Below, piece after piece: positions 48,265-64,000 of a stretch of DNA of 64,000 nt. The position numbers and the translations under genes are program-made. The stretch is from NCBI GenBank assembly GCA_007922305.1, contig ML677386.1, positions 7,287,802 through 7,351,801 on the forward strand, in the 5' to 3' direction. Each line of letters begins with the position of its first letter. Position 1 is the first letter of the stretch. The stretch comes from Dermatemys mawii. Lineage: Eukaryota > Chordata > Testudines > Dermatemydidae. The notes under the pieces were generated by a model. It did not search any database and was not told the DNA's origin. It saw nothing but the letters and a program-made list of their open reading frames with translations.

Positions 48265-48429
48265 TAAATTCTTTTGCCAATCTATAATGGCCCAGAAGCC
48301 AAGATGGCTTTTTTTAAAAAAAAAAATTCTTTGTTGTTGTCATGCATGTCATTTGTTATGCTGCCTATAACATGGTGATGATTGCATTATAAATAAGAAG
48401 AGAGACAAATATACAGATGATATTCACAA

Positions 48430-48725
48430 TAGAAATGGTCAAGAGTTTTTCTGACAAATCACTTTGTTGGAAAATGATTATTCATCAAAACAAACTTTTT
48501 GCAGGAACTTATCTGTTTCAACCAAAGTTTTTTTCAGGTCCCAGATGGAATTAAACCACAAGGAGAATGAATAGCCTAGTGGATAGAACACCTGGGATGT
48601 GAGAGACTCAGGCTCAAGTCCCTGCTTCACCTGATTTGTCTCAGGAATTCAATCTACATCTTCCACATCCCAGCGCCCTAATCACTGGGCTACTGGCTAT
48701 TCTTGGAGGAGGAAGGGATCCTCTC
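48430..48725 (+). repeat. Composite repeat with tRNA-like part
   Basis: The left half is the TTTTCTGACAAATCAC and TTCATCAAAACAAAC type; the right half reads AATAGCCTAGTGGATAGAAC and GACTCAGGCTCAAGTCC, resembling the A box (TRGYNNANNGG) and B box of tRNA-derived SINEs. The same pairing recurs at 61.69-62.23 kb. Confidence 0.55.
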
Positions 48726-48789
48726 GCATACCTGTAAAACAGGGTTAATAGTACTTAGGTAAGATTTTCTAAAATACCAAAGTGCCTTA

Positions 48790-48888
48790 GGCACCGTCTA
48801 CATCCTAGTGACACCTTTTAGCATCCCCAATTGACATTCATGACCCCCAGATGGATCACGACCCACTCGTTGAGAAACACTGGTATAG
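48790..48888. mobile_element. hAT-like fragment
   Basis: GACCCCCAGATGGATCACGA, CCCACTCGTTGAGAAACAC and TGG resemble the right end of the TTGAGAACCACTG type. The left end is lost. Confidence 0.5.
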
Positions 48889-49054
48889 ATAGAATGGCCC
48901 AAATTCACTCCACTACATGCTGTTGTAAAAATCAAAGATGTGGGCAACCAAATAAAAATAATCAGAAGATTCAAAATTACATATGATGATGATGATAATT
49001 TAAGTTACTTTTCTTAGTCTTACAAATGTTATAACTAAATAAAATTCTAGATCA

Positions 49055-49142
49055 TACTTAGCCCTGCCTTGAAGGCAGAGGACTGTGCTAGAAGACCTCT
49101 GGAGGTTCCTTCCAGTCCTTCGATTCTGTGGTTCTATGAAAA
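49055..49142 (+). mobile_element. CR1 LINE 3' tail
   Basis: It reads GGACTGTGCTAGAAGACCTC, TGGAGGTTCCTTCCAGTCCT and the tail TCGATTCTGTGGTTCTATGA, a short 5'-truncated CR1. Confidence 0.85.
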
Positions 49143-49364
49143 ACAGCATTATTCAGTGATTCAATCAAGTTAAACATCATGACATGAACGATGAACCCTA
49201 ATCATGCCACTTGGTTAGAAATATTTCCTGTGACCCATGACTGAGCAGTTGTATCTGCAATTTTCCTCTAACAAAACTTCTGTGAACCATCATAGCACTC
49301 CTGAGAGTTACCTGATACTCCTAGACCCAAATTCAACCTCCATTTAACTCTACTGACTGCCACT

Positions 49365-49508
49365 GTAAATTATTATTATTAATAACTGTAATTATTATTA
49401 TAATATATTATATTATGTTAATATAATTTTTATATTATATTAATATATTATAATTATACAATACATTATATATTATTATATTATTATTATAACTGTAATT
49501 ATTATTAT
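49365..49508. repeat. AT-rich simple repeat (ATT/ATA)
   Basis: About 140 bp of interrupted TTA, TAA and TA units in a TRIM67 intron. Confidence 0.85.
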
Positions 49509-50160
49509 TTGGTTGCCCACACTTTTGATTACTAACTCTATTCCAGTTACACAGCATTCCTCCCAGCCATGCCTCCACACTGTGGCTGATGCTTGGAAAA
49601 TCTTCAGGACAAAACCAGGGTGCAGAATACATAAATGCCAATTTCCACAGTGATAGGAAGGGGAGTTAAATATTTCAGCCTTAGCCTATCTCCAGCCCCC
49701 AATGACCCAATTCCCAGATAAGAACCCCCAAATTTTCTCCACTTTGTGCCTCCAGTCCTAGCAACCTCCCATTACAACCACTAATCTTCCAGCTGAAGAA
49801 GACTGACAGGCTTTGCAAAGAATCCCTTTCAATATCTCTGTTTAAAAAGGCAGATTGGTCACTGCTCATCAGTGTAAGGCATTCCCTCCTCTGTCCTTGT
49901 CCTCAAATCACCCCTGGGCATAGTCTATCACTAGGTTTAATCAGCTTTCAGTACTGCCAGTAAACATCTTCATTTTGAACAAACTGCAATTGGTGCTAGC
50001 ATTTGCCTAATTGCTTTACTGCCCTGAGACCACAAAGAATCCTGGCGAATATAATGACCTTTCCCACTGTTTCAATGAAAAGGAATGCAGAATCTTTAAA
50101 ATTTGTTGTACTTAAGGGGGGAAAAATCAAGCCACGAGAAAAGTCCATGATCAGAGCTTA

Positions 50161-52142
<1,982 letters not shown>

Positions 52143-53255
52143 CTAAGCATTCATAAAGACAAGAACATAGTTCACCAATTTCTTCCCAATGGAGGGTCTC
52201 ACAGTCAGACTTTTAAACATAAGATACAAGTAAATATCATTCAACGTTTAGGGGAATTTAGAATTTACATTATTATAGCAGGGATACTTACATCCAGTGC
52301 GGCTCAACACGGAGAAGAGAAGTCAAGAAAGAAAGGTGGAGGCAGCAAGAATGAGACAAAGATTAAAAAGGGAAGTCTACAATGTACAGTTTTGTTATTT
52401 CAAGAGGGCTGTCTCAGTCCTCCTATGGGTATTGTTAATATACAGCAATATAGTTTTGGAACCTACATCCAAACCATGAATACAGGATCTGAAGGAGCTT
52501 ATTTCTGAAGATAAAAAGAGCTTTATATGTATCATTTGGCTATACAACAACTAAGGGGATGGAGGTAATGTGATAAATGGCTGCAGAAATCTGACTGGTG
52601 CAAACACGAAGCAGGATGAGTCATCATTTGGGGCACAAAGGGGATGGCCAAGAGTAATGGGATGAAATTCTGAAAGAGAAAAATCTAAGCAAAATAAAAA
52701 GGGAGATCTGTCAGACAATCGAAGAGTCTACAGAGATGAGGAAGAAACCACATTTTTAATTGGACACTGGATAAAGCATTTGACAATCTCCAAAAGGTTT
52801 AATTTTTTTGTTTTATTTTTTGGAAATTTTGCATTATTTCATGTCATTGTGCCCCAGGAAAAGTAGAAACCCTGCGATGGGATGGGGTCCTGCCCTGGGA
52901 GGCAGTAATGGAGAGCAGCACCCAGCAGCACCCCCATCATCATGATGGTGGGGCAACTTGTCCAGACTTGAGCAGCACTGCAATCCTGTGGGCCAGATCA
53001 CAATGCCCGGAGCAGGGAGCCAGGCCCAGACTTGTGGGACAGGCGACACCACTGGAGGGTGAGCTTTTCATTTTATAACTTTTTATACTATCTTTTCTGT
53101 TTCATTTTATGTTATTTCACATTTGTGAAAAACATGGGGGGCTCTAGAAATAATCACGATGGAACACATGACTTCTGGAACATTCCACATCCAATGCATA
53201 TGATATGGTGAACTACTTAGATTTAGAGTAGCTAATGCCCTAACACAGAGCTTAA

Positions 53256-53355
53256 GGCCCAGATTCAGCACAGCACTTATGTCCCAGTTCTGTAAAGCAC
53301 TTAAGAACCTGAGTAGTCCCACTGAAGTCAGTGAGCCTTACGTATACATTTAAGT
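53256..53355. repeat. Short palindromic repeat piece
   Basis: GGCCCAGATTCAGCACAGCA, CAGTTCTGTAAAGCACTTAA and GTCCCACTGAAGTCAGTGAG belong to the same short family as 22.73 and 37.26 kb. Confidence 0.55.
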
Positions 53356-54105
53356 CCACTGCTGAATAGAGAAGGGATTACTTGTGCTTTCAGTAACACA
53401 ATAAAGAGTCTAAGGCCTTGACTTCTCCTCCAGTCTTATGATCAGAGACATAACAGTTATTGTGAAGCAGTTTAATTTAGCCCCATATTATAAAATACAT
53501 TTTGTGTGAGCTAAATTGTGATTTTTGGACAATTCTTGCTTTCTTGTATGTTTTTAACATTGTTTACTGACTGTTTGTGCTCATTCAGATTATGGCACTT
53601 TGCAGTGATATGAACTAAAGCCTTTTTTTTTTAAATCCACAGGCCAGATGCTGATAAAGTCTTGGGGGAAATCCAGCTGGTATTATTGATTTAGATATCA
53701 ACTGTCACATACAAAATGTAGGCATATTTTTATTGGAATGGCTTTTCATGAGAAGCAGGCCCCTTTTTTTAAAACAGATAAAGCAGATGGTATTTATATC
53801 ACAGCATTTCAGGTAAAATAATCCTTTTAGAGGCATCTCAGAAATTGGGGTCTTTGTTGGTATATTCTAAATCCACAAGTTTGAAATTTTGGGATTCACA
53901 AAAATTTATCAGAAAGATAGATCTGAATAAGTCCCTGATTTGAGTATAAGTAAAGGCTGCACTGACCTGAGATCTTATACGTTATTTATACTGGGGATGA
54001 CATTTGTTTTTATTTATTTAGATTTAAATGCTAATTTTAAACAATGCCTATCAAAGACTCTCATTAATAATACAATAAACTCCCAGAATCGTTAAAGTAT
54101 TAGAT

Positions 54106-54346
54106 AAGTTAAAAAAAGAACTAGATAAGTTCATGGACGATAGGTCCATCAGTGGCTATTAGCCAGCATGGGCAGGGATGGTGTCCTTAGCCTCCGTTTG
54201 CCAGAAGCAGGGAATGGGTGACAGGAGATGGATCACTTAATGATTACCTGTTCTGTTCGTTCCCTCTGGGGCACCCTGGCATTGGCCACTGTCGGAAGAC
54301 AGGATACTGGACTAGATGGACCTTTGGTCTGACCCAGTATGGCCAT
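54106..54346 (+). mobile_element. CR1 LINE 3' end
   Basis: ACTAGATAAGTTCATGGACG, GGCTATTAGCCAGCATGGGC, GGATACTGGACTAGATGGAC and GTCTGACCCAGTATGGCC are the 3'UTR of the same CR1 subfamily as copy B at 17.1 kb. It is strongly 5'-truncated. Confidence 0.9.
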
Positions 54347-55198
54347 CTAATTTGGGATATTTCAGATCAAGGAGGTGGAGGAGCAAGTTCCCAGAGTCCT
54401 GCAGCTCACACTGAGAACCACCCTGCCAGCCACTCTCTCTATTTTATAATGAGGCGGATTCTACTCAGGCACTCTTGCTGACCACAGCTGCGGCAGTATG
54501 GCATAGGAAAAGAAAAGATCCCTTAGGGAGGCCAGTCTCAGGTCAGAACCATCACCTAAGCTCCACCCAGAGACCAATGCCAGTCGGTGCAGATCCCAGA
54601 GTATTGGTATCATGCACTCCCAGCATGATGACCTGCTCAGTCAGCGATTTGCTGCGTTCTGCTCCAGCTTCAAATCACTGAATGGTTTTATGGTGCAGCC
54701 CCAGGCAGAGCATTTTGCAACTGTCTAATCTTGAAATAACAAAAGCTTAGGTAATGGTGGCATGGTCCACATCTGAGAGGAAACACTTCAGCCTCCAAGC
54801 CAGATGCAGATCACTCCTATAATATGACTGTCAAGCAGATGCGGGAGTTCTAGATCGCCTCTAAACTGCAAAAATTAGTCACTAATGGCAGACATACTCC
54901 TTCAAAGGGACTCGTATAACCTCTGCCATCTACTGCTGCTTCCCCCAGCTCCCCATCACCACTGCAGTCTTGTCCGAGTTGAGCTTCAGCCACTTGCCCT
55001 CTTCGGTAACCACAGAAAGGATTTTGAGAACCTTGGATAAGCCAAATTTACCCAGAAAACCATGAATAATAGCATTGTTCCATGATTGCATTTCTGGGTC
55101 ATTGTTTGCTGGGTGCAGCTGACAGTGAAATCTGCAAAGGAACCTCTCCAATTTCTGGGCCACTTATACAATAACTTCAACCCCAGCATACATTAGAT

Positions 55199-55406
55199 CA
55201 GGCCTGCACAACTCGGAAAGGAGCAAGGGCCATATTACTGCAAAAAAACCAGCTGCGGGCCGAAAAGCCCCAACCTTGCCCCGCCCCCATCCGCTTTCCC
55301 CCACCCCACCCGTTGGCTTGCTCCACCCTTACTCACCCTCCACGGGCTGCACAGTGAGCCCGTGGGGGCCACATGTGGCCCCCGCGCCGCATGTTGTGCA
55401 GGCCTG
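55199..55406. mobile_element. hAT-type short element, second copy of the nested family
   Basis: It begins CAGGCCTGCACAAC and ends GTTGTGCAGGCCTG, a perfect 14-bp inverted repeat. The flanking 8-mers are CATTAGAT (55191-55198) and CATTAGAG (55407-55414), one mismatch. It is collinear with 21102-21302. It lies 160 bp from the TRIM67 FN3 exon. Confidence 0.92.
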
Positions 55407-55509
55407 CATTAGAGCAACCTTGGGGCTTCTCTATTCTACTCCAGTTGACTATATTCTGCAAGGGGTTATATCAGCCAGCTGGGTACTGCAGTAGTGCCCT
55501 GAAATTTCA

Positions 55510-55752
<243 letters not shown>

Positions 55753-55853
55753 TTACCCATCAGACTCTGTTGTCAGCAATATGATGATCCAATCACTTCC
55801 CTTTTAACTCCCCACTTCCCTCCATCCTGCAAAGTAGCCAAAGTTACTTGGGG

Positions 55854-56440
55854 ACAGAGCTGGTTGGAAAATGTGTTTTCCCCATGGAAAACTTCAATTT
55901 TTCACCAAAAATTCTATACCAAAAATTTTATCTGAAAACTGAAAATAAATAAATAAAATAAAACAAAATAAAATAAAATCAGCCAATACCAAAATATTTA
56001 GGCCAAAAAATAAAATTTTGATTTAGAAAATGCTGCCACAGTGCCTCATGGAAATTGTAGTTCAAGTACCACAGACTTCCATTCTCTTCAATAGGCCAGA
56101 CTCCCCTCCAGACTACATCTCCCATGTACAGAAGGGAAGTAATGCATGAGGTTTGGGGGGAGAGGGCGTATCATGCCATTATGACCTGGAGTGTGGCCAG
56201 GAAGCTCAGCCCATAGAGAAGTCTGGAGACATGAAACAACCAAACTTCAAACTCCATGAGGAACTGTGGCAGCCTATCCAAACTGAAATATTTCTGTATG
56301 GGGTTATTTTTTTTTCCAATGAAAAACTGAAATTTCTCACAGAAAGCAAATTGCACAGTTTTTGTGCAGTCAAAAACCCAATTTTTTGTTCACAAAAAAG
56401 TTTCAGGAGAACTGTAGGAATACTATTAAAGAAAAATTGT
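55854..56440. repeat. Interspersed repeat, GAGCTGGTTGGAAAA family
   Basis: It starts AGAGCTGGTTGGAAAATG. It has TTTTTCACCAAAAATTCT and an AAATA-rich simple tract (about 55938-55980), then CTCATGGAAATTGTAGTTCA and CTACATCTCCCATG. Related to the left halves of the repeats at 48.43 and 61.70 kb. The right end is approximate. Confidence 0.55.
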
Positions 56441-59400
56441 TTCATTTGAATCTTATCTGAATCACTGTGTTCAGGAGTAAGTGGTTGCCTCAAGCCTGCT
56501 GCTAATCTCCTCCTCCCACCGCATTTGAGTAGGTGGGGAGTAAGTAGGAATGGGCAGAGCTTTGGCTCCACCTCCAGCCCTAGCTGGCCTGGGTGGAGGG
56601 GGCAATGTGCTACTGATAAGAGTCAGTAGTAGTCTGCCAGTCTCCTGAAGCAAAGGGGGAAAGGGAAAGAATTGTGCCTCTCTGTCTACAAATACATGAA
56701 AGGGAGGTGAGTTATTTAGGGCAGTACATTGGGCTGTACCCAACAGCAATAACACACACTTTAAAAATGGTAAATGTAGGCTAAGGATTGGGGAAGGGGA
56801 AGAGGGAAAGAGAACACTTAGTTGTTACAGAACTGTCCCATTTGCTTGTGCCACTTAAAACTATACTGTAGAAAGCACTAAAAAAATACTGTACAGAAAA
56901 ATGCTGCCTTGGCAGAGAGATGGAGCTGATAACCAAACCTATTTTTTCCATCTCTAAATGCTGTGCTGTGCTTCTATAAATGATGCAGGCAGGACATCCT
57001 TTGGGTACTAGGCCAACACACAGTCACTGATATCTCATATCAAGTTAGAAGCTTAGTCACACACAATTCAACTCATCCCATGACCCCTCCCTCTGAAAGG
57101 ACAGAGCTGAGTGTTCAAAGGTTCTGTTCTGCTATTTGTCAACCTGACCAGTGAGTTGTACAATGACTTTTCCCTGCTAGAGAGCAGGGGGATTATATTC
57201 AGCAAGACAACAGTTCAATGAGAGATACTGTAAGCTTTAGGTCCCCCTAAATTAAACAGAGATAAAACTAGGGATGAAGCCACTCCTTTGGATTTTCCAC
57301 ATACCAAGTCATTTTTTTGTGATGAGTCTGAGTTGTGGGAGACTTATCAAGTTGGGGCGGGGGGACAGGAGGAAGTTCCCATAGGAAGATGCGAGTGAGG
57401 TGATCATGGGGCTGGGTAGGAATGACAGGAGGGAGGTATACTCCTGGGGGAGGAGAACCAGATAAGGTGACCAAACAGCAAGTGTGAAAAATCAGGACGG
57501 GGGAGTGGGTGGGGGTAACAGAAGCCTATATAAAGAAAGAGACCCAAAAATCAGGACTGTCCCTATAAAAGCAGGACATCTGATCACCCTGGAACCAGAC
57601 AGGTTGATATTTGGAGCTGTCAAGATGGAAAGAGGTGGTTGGTTTTTAAAGCTGTGTCAGGCTGGCAGAGAAGACCGCAGTGGGTGAGAGTCTTTCTAAA
57701 TCAGTTCTGGATACTGGACAGGAGCTACAGCAGAGGCAGCTGAGTAGGGGTTAACTCTGGATAATGCCACATGGCAGGAAGCAGGTGGAGTGGATGAAGA
57801 GGAATAGGGCAGAGATGGGCAACCACATGCCAAAAGTGATTTTAATCATTTGTAGCCATTCTTCATTTTGCAAACAAAGAAACACACACTAATCCCATCA
57901 ATATTCCAGCATTCAAGAACAAATCAAACCTGGATCTGTCCATGTCTTTAGTGAAAAGAGAAAGAATGTGATATACAGACACAGCTAGTCATGGAGAATG
58001 GTAGGGATTTCAGACCAAGGCAATCAAAAAATATGATGGAGGGAAGAGGACTGGAGTGAAGGAAAGAGATATAGGCTAGATCAAAATGCCACCAAATATT
58101 AGAAACTGTGCATGTCTTTCAGTGGATCAACATATCCCCTGAAGTGTTGAGCTATTGCTAACAGGCTAGCAAAGAGTCACTCCTGCCACTCATCATTACA
58201 GTACCACCCTTGTGCTTTCTGTGCAGTAAATCTGCAACGGATTACAATTCTCAGTGTTAAAGAAACTCTGCCTGATCATTATTTACTGAGATTAGTTTTG
58301 GATCTGAGGCTTATCCTTAGACCACTAGTAAGATATATGCACAAGTCACCACCAGGGCTAATTTAATACAATCTCATCTCATTTTCATTATGCTTTGTCT
58401 AACACAGTGAATCAGTGTTTGTTTATGAGCAGGCATTCACCTCCCACTGACTTGTGCAAGCTCAGTGATGTTGAATGAAGTAAGCCCAGAGGTTTGAAAA
58501 AAAGATTTAAGAAAGTCAGGCTTCAACAAATGCTGATGACAATAATCCATTCTTCTGGGGTGAAGTTACCCCTCACAGTTTTCCCTTTCCTCTCTGACCC
58601 CACCTCTCAGCTTCCTTATTTAAGCATGGACAGCTTCCTCCAATTTCCAACCTTCAGGTACCAGGGTGAAAAAAAACATACAGGAAAAAACAACTGGTAC
58701 TTTTCCCCTTGGGACTGTACCCCATCTCCCATTGTGGTTTAGCTCTGAATGTCATTAAAGCGCGTTCTGAATCTGCTGTTGCCAGACCAAACAACACAGA
58801 GAGTTGGTAGAATTTCCATATGATACCAAAACACTTGGCAACGATTGATTGCTCTCTGGGGCAATGTGGTGAATGGGACTGGAAAAAGAGGAGCTGGTTT
58901 CAGGAGGGGCATATATTTTTGAGAGACTACTGGTTCAGGAATGCAAGCCTAGGGACTGCTCTGTATTTAGCTTATGGATAAATAGCAAAGCCGTAACATC
59001 TTATGCTGGCTTCTCAGTTATTTATAAAGTTCTGTTTCTTACCACTGTGATTTTTGGTTAGTGAAACATCGCCATTTATTTTGAAATAATTCCTTCCATT
59101 TCTACATGTAGGGCCATCTAGATAGGGGGTACTTTGGATTCTCAATATGTGAATGAGATGACAGGGTAAAGTTGGTTTTAAATTCTGTAGGCACTAAGGA
59201 ATCAGTGGGGAAGGGAGAGACTTTACAGAAGGAATGGGTGTCCACGTTAGCACCAGCTTGCTAATATGGAAAAGATTTTTAGGGGCAAGCCTACACATCC
59301 TGGGGCAGGCTGGACACAGACGGATGTCAGAAATACAAAGGTACCTTTCCGTCTGGTATGGAATGGAAATGAACTCAGGGAGAAAAGGGTTGAGATCACA

Positions 59401-59480
59401 AAAATAAAATCCAGTAAATACCAACATGCATATACGTCAATCACAGGGTGTGGCTGCAGCTCAATTGCACATACTTGAAC
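56441..59480. other. TRIM67 intron, repeat-poor part
   Basis: About 3 kb with no exon or clear repeat recognised. Several short open frames are without recognisable product. Confidence 0.45.
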
Positions 59481-59675
59481 TAGCTTTAGTCTGGCTAGCT
59501 TGCGACCTGGAAAGCCTGCAGCAGGGTGCATTTCAGTGCTGGCTAGCACTGAGAGTAATTATCCAGGGTGCAGCATGGCGTTCAGCCTATGTTGAAGTGC
59601 ACGCTGCCCAGATTCACTGCTCAGAACTTGAGGTAGCTAGTTTGGATAGGTCTACTTGAGTTGAGTCACATCCCA
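59481..59675. repeat. Interspersed repeat with GGCTAGC motifs
   Basis: TAGTCTGGCTAGCTTGCG, TGCTGGCTAGCACTGAGAG and GAGGTAGCTAGTTTGGATAG, then GTCTACTTGAG share the pattern of the 9.67 kb repeat. Confidence 0.45.
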
Positions 59676-60654
59676 TGATTGCAGTATACACATACCCTAT
59701 AACGTTAAACAGAAATAGGTACATAGCCAAAAACTGTATTTATATTTATGTCTCTCTCTCTCTATGTCAAGCAATTCCTATCTTCCTGTGATTGTATATT
59801 TATTTAGGACTAGAATACGGATTGTACTACTTGATCACACAGCATAAGGGGATAGAGCCTTCCCTATGCCCCTGAAAGGTCCCCAGGAGAAAGCAAGTGC
59901 TACATGCCCACTACTCCCCACCAAAGCAGGTGTGCAGGAAATGGGCACAGCCTTGGTTCTACTCTCCAAATGCACAAGTGAGTGGAGGTGACATGGCCTA
60001 GGGAGGGAAGAGTGATTTTCTGCAGGTTGTAAATTAAAAAAATGATGAATGTCTGGAAGCAAAAAATCTAAAGTGTTCAAATCTCAGATGCTCTGTGGGT
60101 TGCTTAGCTATTTAGAATGCATGAGTGGCTTAGTTAAATTCATTATTAGCTGTTCAGGGGGGACTATAATCCACTATTACATTTAGATTGATTAAAACAC
60201 CAGTCTAAGTTGACAACTGACTCCTCGACAGATAACACTCAGAGAGACTTTCTCAGTTACATTTTAAATCTCGTGCCTTGTGCTCTCGCTTCTATTTTTC
60301 TCGCTGTTAAATTTTTAAAGGGGCAATTTACTGATGTTTTTAGAGTGGCTTCATTAATATAACCCATTTATGCTGAGATGCAATCCCCTCTCAATGAGCT
60401 TATTTTGGCCTTTAACTATTTATCTGAATTCAACAATTTCCATTGTTTCTCCAAGGATTTATCTGTCAAATTAGCCACTCTGTTCGTATTAGCTTGCACA
60501 TGTTTCAGTTCCGAGCTAAGCCTACAGAGAACAGATAAATTATTAGATGACCAGTTTATGGACTGGTCTTGTGGAATCAGAGAAAAACAAAATTATCTTC
60601 AACCCATCCAATACTTTCTGGTAGACTCTTCCATGTCTTCCACATGTATCCTTA

Positions 60655-60726
60655 GGTCTGGATTCAAAGCCTATTGAAGTCAATGGAAACACTCTCACTG
60701 ATCTTGATGGACTTTAGATCAGGCCC
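60655..60726. mobile_element. Palindromic miniature element (72 bp)
   Basis: GGTCTGGATTCAAAGCCTAT, TGAAGTCAATGG, then TGATGGACTTTAGATCAGGC with CCC: complementary ends as in the 48194-48264 copy. Confidence 0.75.
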
Positions 60727-60741
60727 CTACAGAATGTCTAT

Positions 60742-60992
60742 GGGTATGTCTTCACTACCCGCCACATCGCATCATTAAGATGTGATAGATTGATCGCGAA
60801 AGGCGCTCCTGTCGACTCCAGAACTTCAGCTCACTGAGAGGCGCAAGCTGGAGTCGACAGAGGAGCCCACTGCCAACCACTGCCACTGCGAGGATGGTAG
60901 GCAAGTCGGCTGAAGATGCGTCGACTTCAGCTACGTTATTCACTGAAGTTGCGTATCTTCGGTCGATCCCTCCCCCTAATGTAGATCAGCCC
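60742..60992. mobile_element. Short TIR element, GTCTACACT family copy 5
   Basis: It begins GGGTATGTCTTCACT and ends AATGTAGATCAGCCC. GTCGACTCCAGAACTTCAGC and GCTGGAGTCGACAGAGGAGC form an inner inverted pair. It lies in the TRIM67 intron right after the palindromic element. Confidence 0.65.
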
Positions 60993-61414
60993 TATCTGTC
61001 CGTACATTCAGTTTGGATGTGCCCGTCTCCCTGGTATCTAAGTTCCAAGCATAACATTTAAAATTGCATTTTTTTTTTGCAGATGGCACCTATTCCCTAC
61101 CAGCTCCTACTTTCAGCCATTTTTAGCTTAACTTCTCCCCTGCCCTCCCTTTTGTTCTCCCTTCCCTGACCACAGGAAACATCACCAGGCTGCTCTTCTG
61201 TCATTGTTATTGAGAGAAACCTTGTACAAAACGATGGGTTTTGCCATTTGTCCTATAGACAGCCAGGGCTTATCCTGATCTTTGGTGTTAAGGAATTCCA
61301 TAGCCAATGACCTTCCATGGTAAATTCTTGCCCATACCTCCAAAACCTTTATCTTGGGCTCTGGCAACTGCAGTATCCCCACCGAGCATAACTATCGTGG
61401 TGGTTCTGCATTAC

Positions 61415-61650
61415 TGAGGACTTGTCTTCATTACCACACTAAACTGGCACCAGTAGCGCATCTGGTGAAGATACATTACGCTGACGGGAAAGTGCTCTCC
61501 TATTGATGTAATTATGCCACCTCAACAAGAGGCAGGAGCTATGACACCGTTGTAAATTGATTTAAGTTACATTACTCAGGTGAGTGGTTTTTTCAGGCCC
61601 TGAGCAACATAATTTACTTTGACTTAAGTGGTAGCATAGACAAGCCCTGA
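61415..61650. mobile_element. Short TIR element, GTCTACACT family copy 6
   Basis: It begins TGAGGACTTGTCTTCA and ends TAGACAAGCCCTGA, complementary ends of about 14 bases. CGCTGACGGGAAAGTGCTCTC and TTACATTACTCAGGTGAGTG lie inside. Confidence 0.7.
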
Positions 61651-61694
61651 GAGTAAGAAGTGACTCATTTGCCACGGATGATACTCTTACTGAC

Positions 61695-62235
61695 ATGTTG
61701 GCAATTAGAGTTGGTTCAACATTTTTCAATGAAAGTGTTTTCTGTCAAAAAAATGCTGTTTTGTCAAAACCTAAAATGTTTTGTGGAAACAGATCAGTTT
61801 TGACAAAAGTTTGAGGGTGGGAGGAAGAGAGAGAGCACGAGCAAGTTGACTCAGAGTAGCCAACAGTATGGTGATTAGAGCACTCATCTAGGATTTGGGA
61901 GACTGGAGTTCAAGTCAATGTCCTAATCACTGGGCTATACAGACAGTCTTGTGCTTTCTCTCCAGTTGAAACTGTTCCAGCTTGTATAAATCATTCAATA
62001 TCAATTGCTCCAAAGTGATACTAACTATATAGCCCAGTGGGTAGGGCACTGAGCCAGTTGTGACTCAGACAGAGCAGGGACTTGAACCTGAGTTTCCCAC
62101 ATCACAGCTGAGTCACCTAACCACCAGCCTATTGGCTCTTCAGGGCTGGCCTCTTGCCCATGTTTTCACAATAAAATTCTGAAACCTCAACATTTTCCAT
62201 AAAATGCAATTGTGGTTTTCCACCCAGCCCTATCG
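61695..62235 (+). repeat. Composite repeat with two tRNA-like parts
   Basis: It starts TTAGAGTTGGTTCAACATTT and ends GTGGTTTTCCACCCAGCCC, roughly inverted. Between them are GATTAGAGCACTCATCTAGG and TATAGCCCAGTGGGTAGGGC, each followed by a GAGTTCAAGTC or GACTTGAACCTG box, so the two tRNA-like parts face in ways that allow pairing. Confidence 0.5.
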
Positions 62236-62579
62236 GCAACTCATTTTTAAATTAATTGTATTAAACTTATTAATGCTACACAAGTTATTTTCAAGTTCAC
62301 AGTGGCATCAATGTCTTCACCACCTTCAAAACAGACAGATGGTCTCTGTCTGAAACTTTTATCTTTTCAAATCTTCAACTTCACCTAATTTCTCTGTCTG
62401 AGCCTGTCTGGGTCACTTGAGGTAAGGTGAAAGCACTCCTTGGTAAATTCATGTTTGATTAAGAGAAGACAAAAATAACTATCCATAAACTGCAAGTAGT
62501 TTCTCTTTATTCCCACCTTCCTTCATCTCCCCCTCTATGCACTGTTTCAAAGCAGACATGAAAAAAAATTAAAAAATCA

Positions 62580-64000
<1,421 letters not shown>

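Overview
The window is vertebrate nuclear DNA. It has split genes with canonical splice sites, kilobase introns, one CpG-island promoter and dense interspersed repeats. The abundance of CR1 LINEs, short hAT and Harbinger-like transposons and the near absence of L1/Alu-type repeats point to a sauropsid. A turtle is most likely, judged from the look of the repeats rather than from a search. Three protein genes are recognised from their exons, and their order and strands match the human 1q42 neighbourhood TRIM67 - C1orf131 - GNPAT, so this is a conserved syntenic block.

Layout. GNPAT (minus strand) has its first coding exon at 20106-20150. Seven further coding exons run leftwards to 1791, ending after about half of the protein; the remaining exons lie beyond position 1. 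C1orf131 (plus strand) starts at 20407, only 256 bp from the GNPAT start codon, and is complete in seven coding exons to the stop at 29653-29655 (290 codons). The GC-rich interval between them is a shared divergent promoter. TRIM67 (minus strand) occupies the right half. Six coding exons from 62750 down to 38353 encode the end of the COS region, the fibronectin type III domain and the B30.2/SPRY domain, including a 66-bp final coding exon. The RING, B-box and coiled-coil exons lie beyond 64000. A repeat-poor stretch of about 6 kb below the stop codon is probably its 3'UTR, so TRIM67 and C1orf131 converge near 30-32 kb.

The genes do not form a pathway. GNPAT is the peroxisomal first enzyme of ether-lipid synthesis, C1orf131 is a basic nucleolar protein tied to small-subunit ribosome biogenesis, and TRIM67 is a brain-enriched class I TRIM E3 ligase. 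Only the GNPAT/C1orf131 pair is likely to share regulation.

The introns carry most of the unusual structure. A complete hAT-type element sits inside a second one in C1orf131 intron 1, both with perfect 8-bp target duplications. In GNPAT intron 1, two CR1 copies are nested within an older repeat. At least seven short elements share a GTCTACACT-like end. There are also many short near-palindromic elements and a decayed reverse transcriptase at the left edge. GNPAT exon 4 appears to use a GC splice donor. I found no evidence of a wholly new biological system; the most informative items are the GC-AG intron, the divergent promoter and the dated transposon nests.
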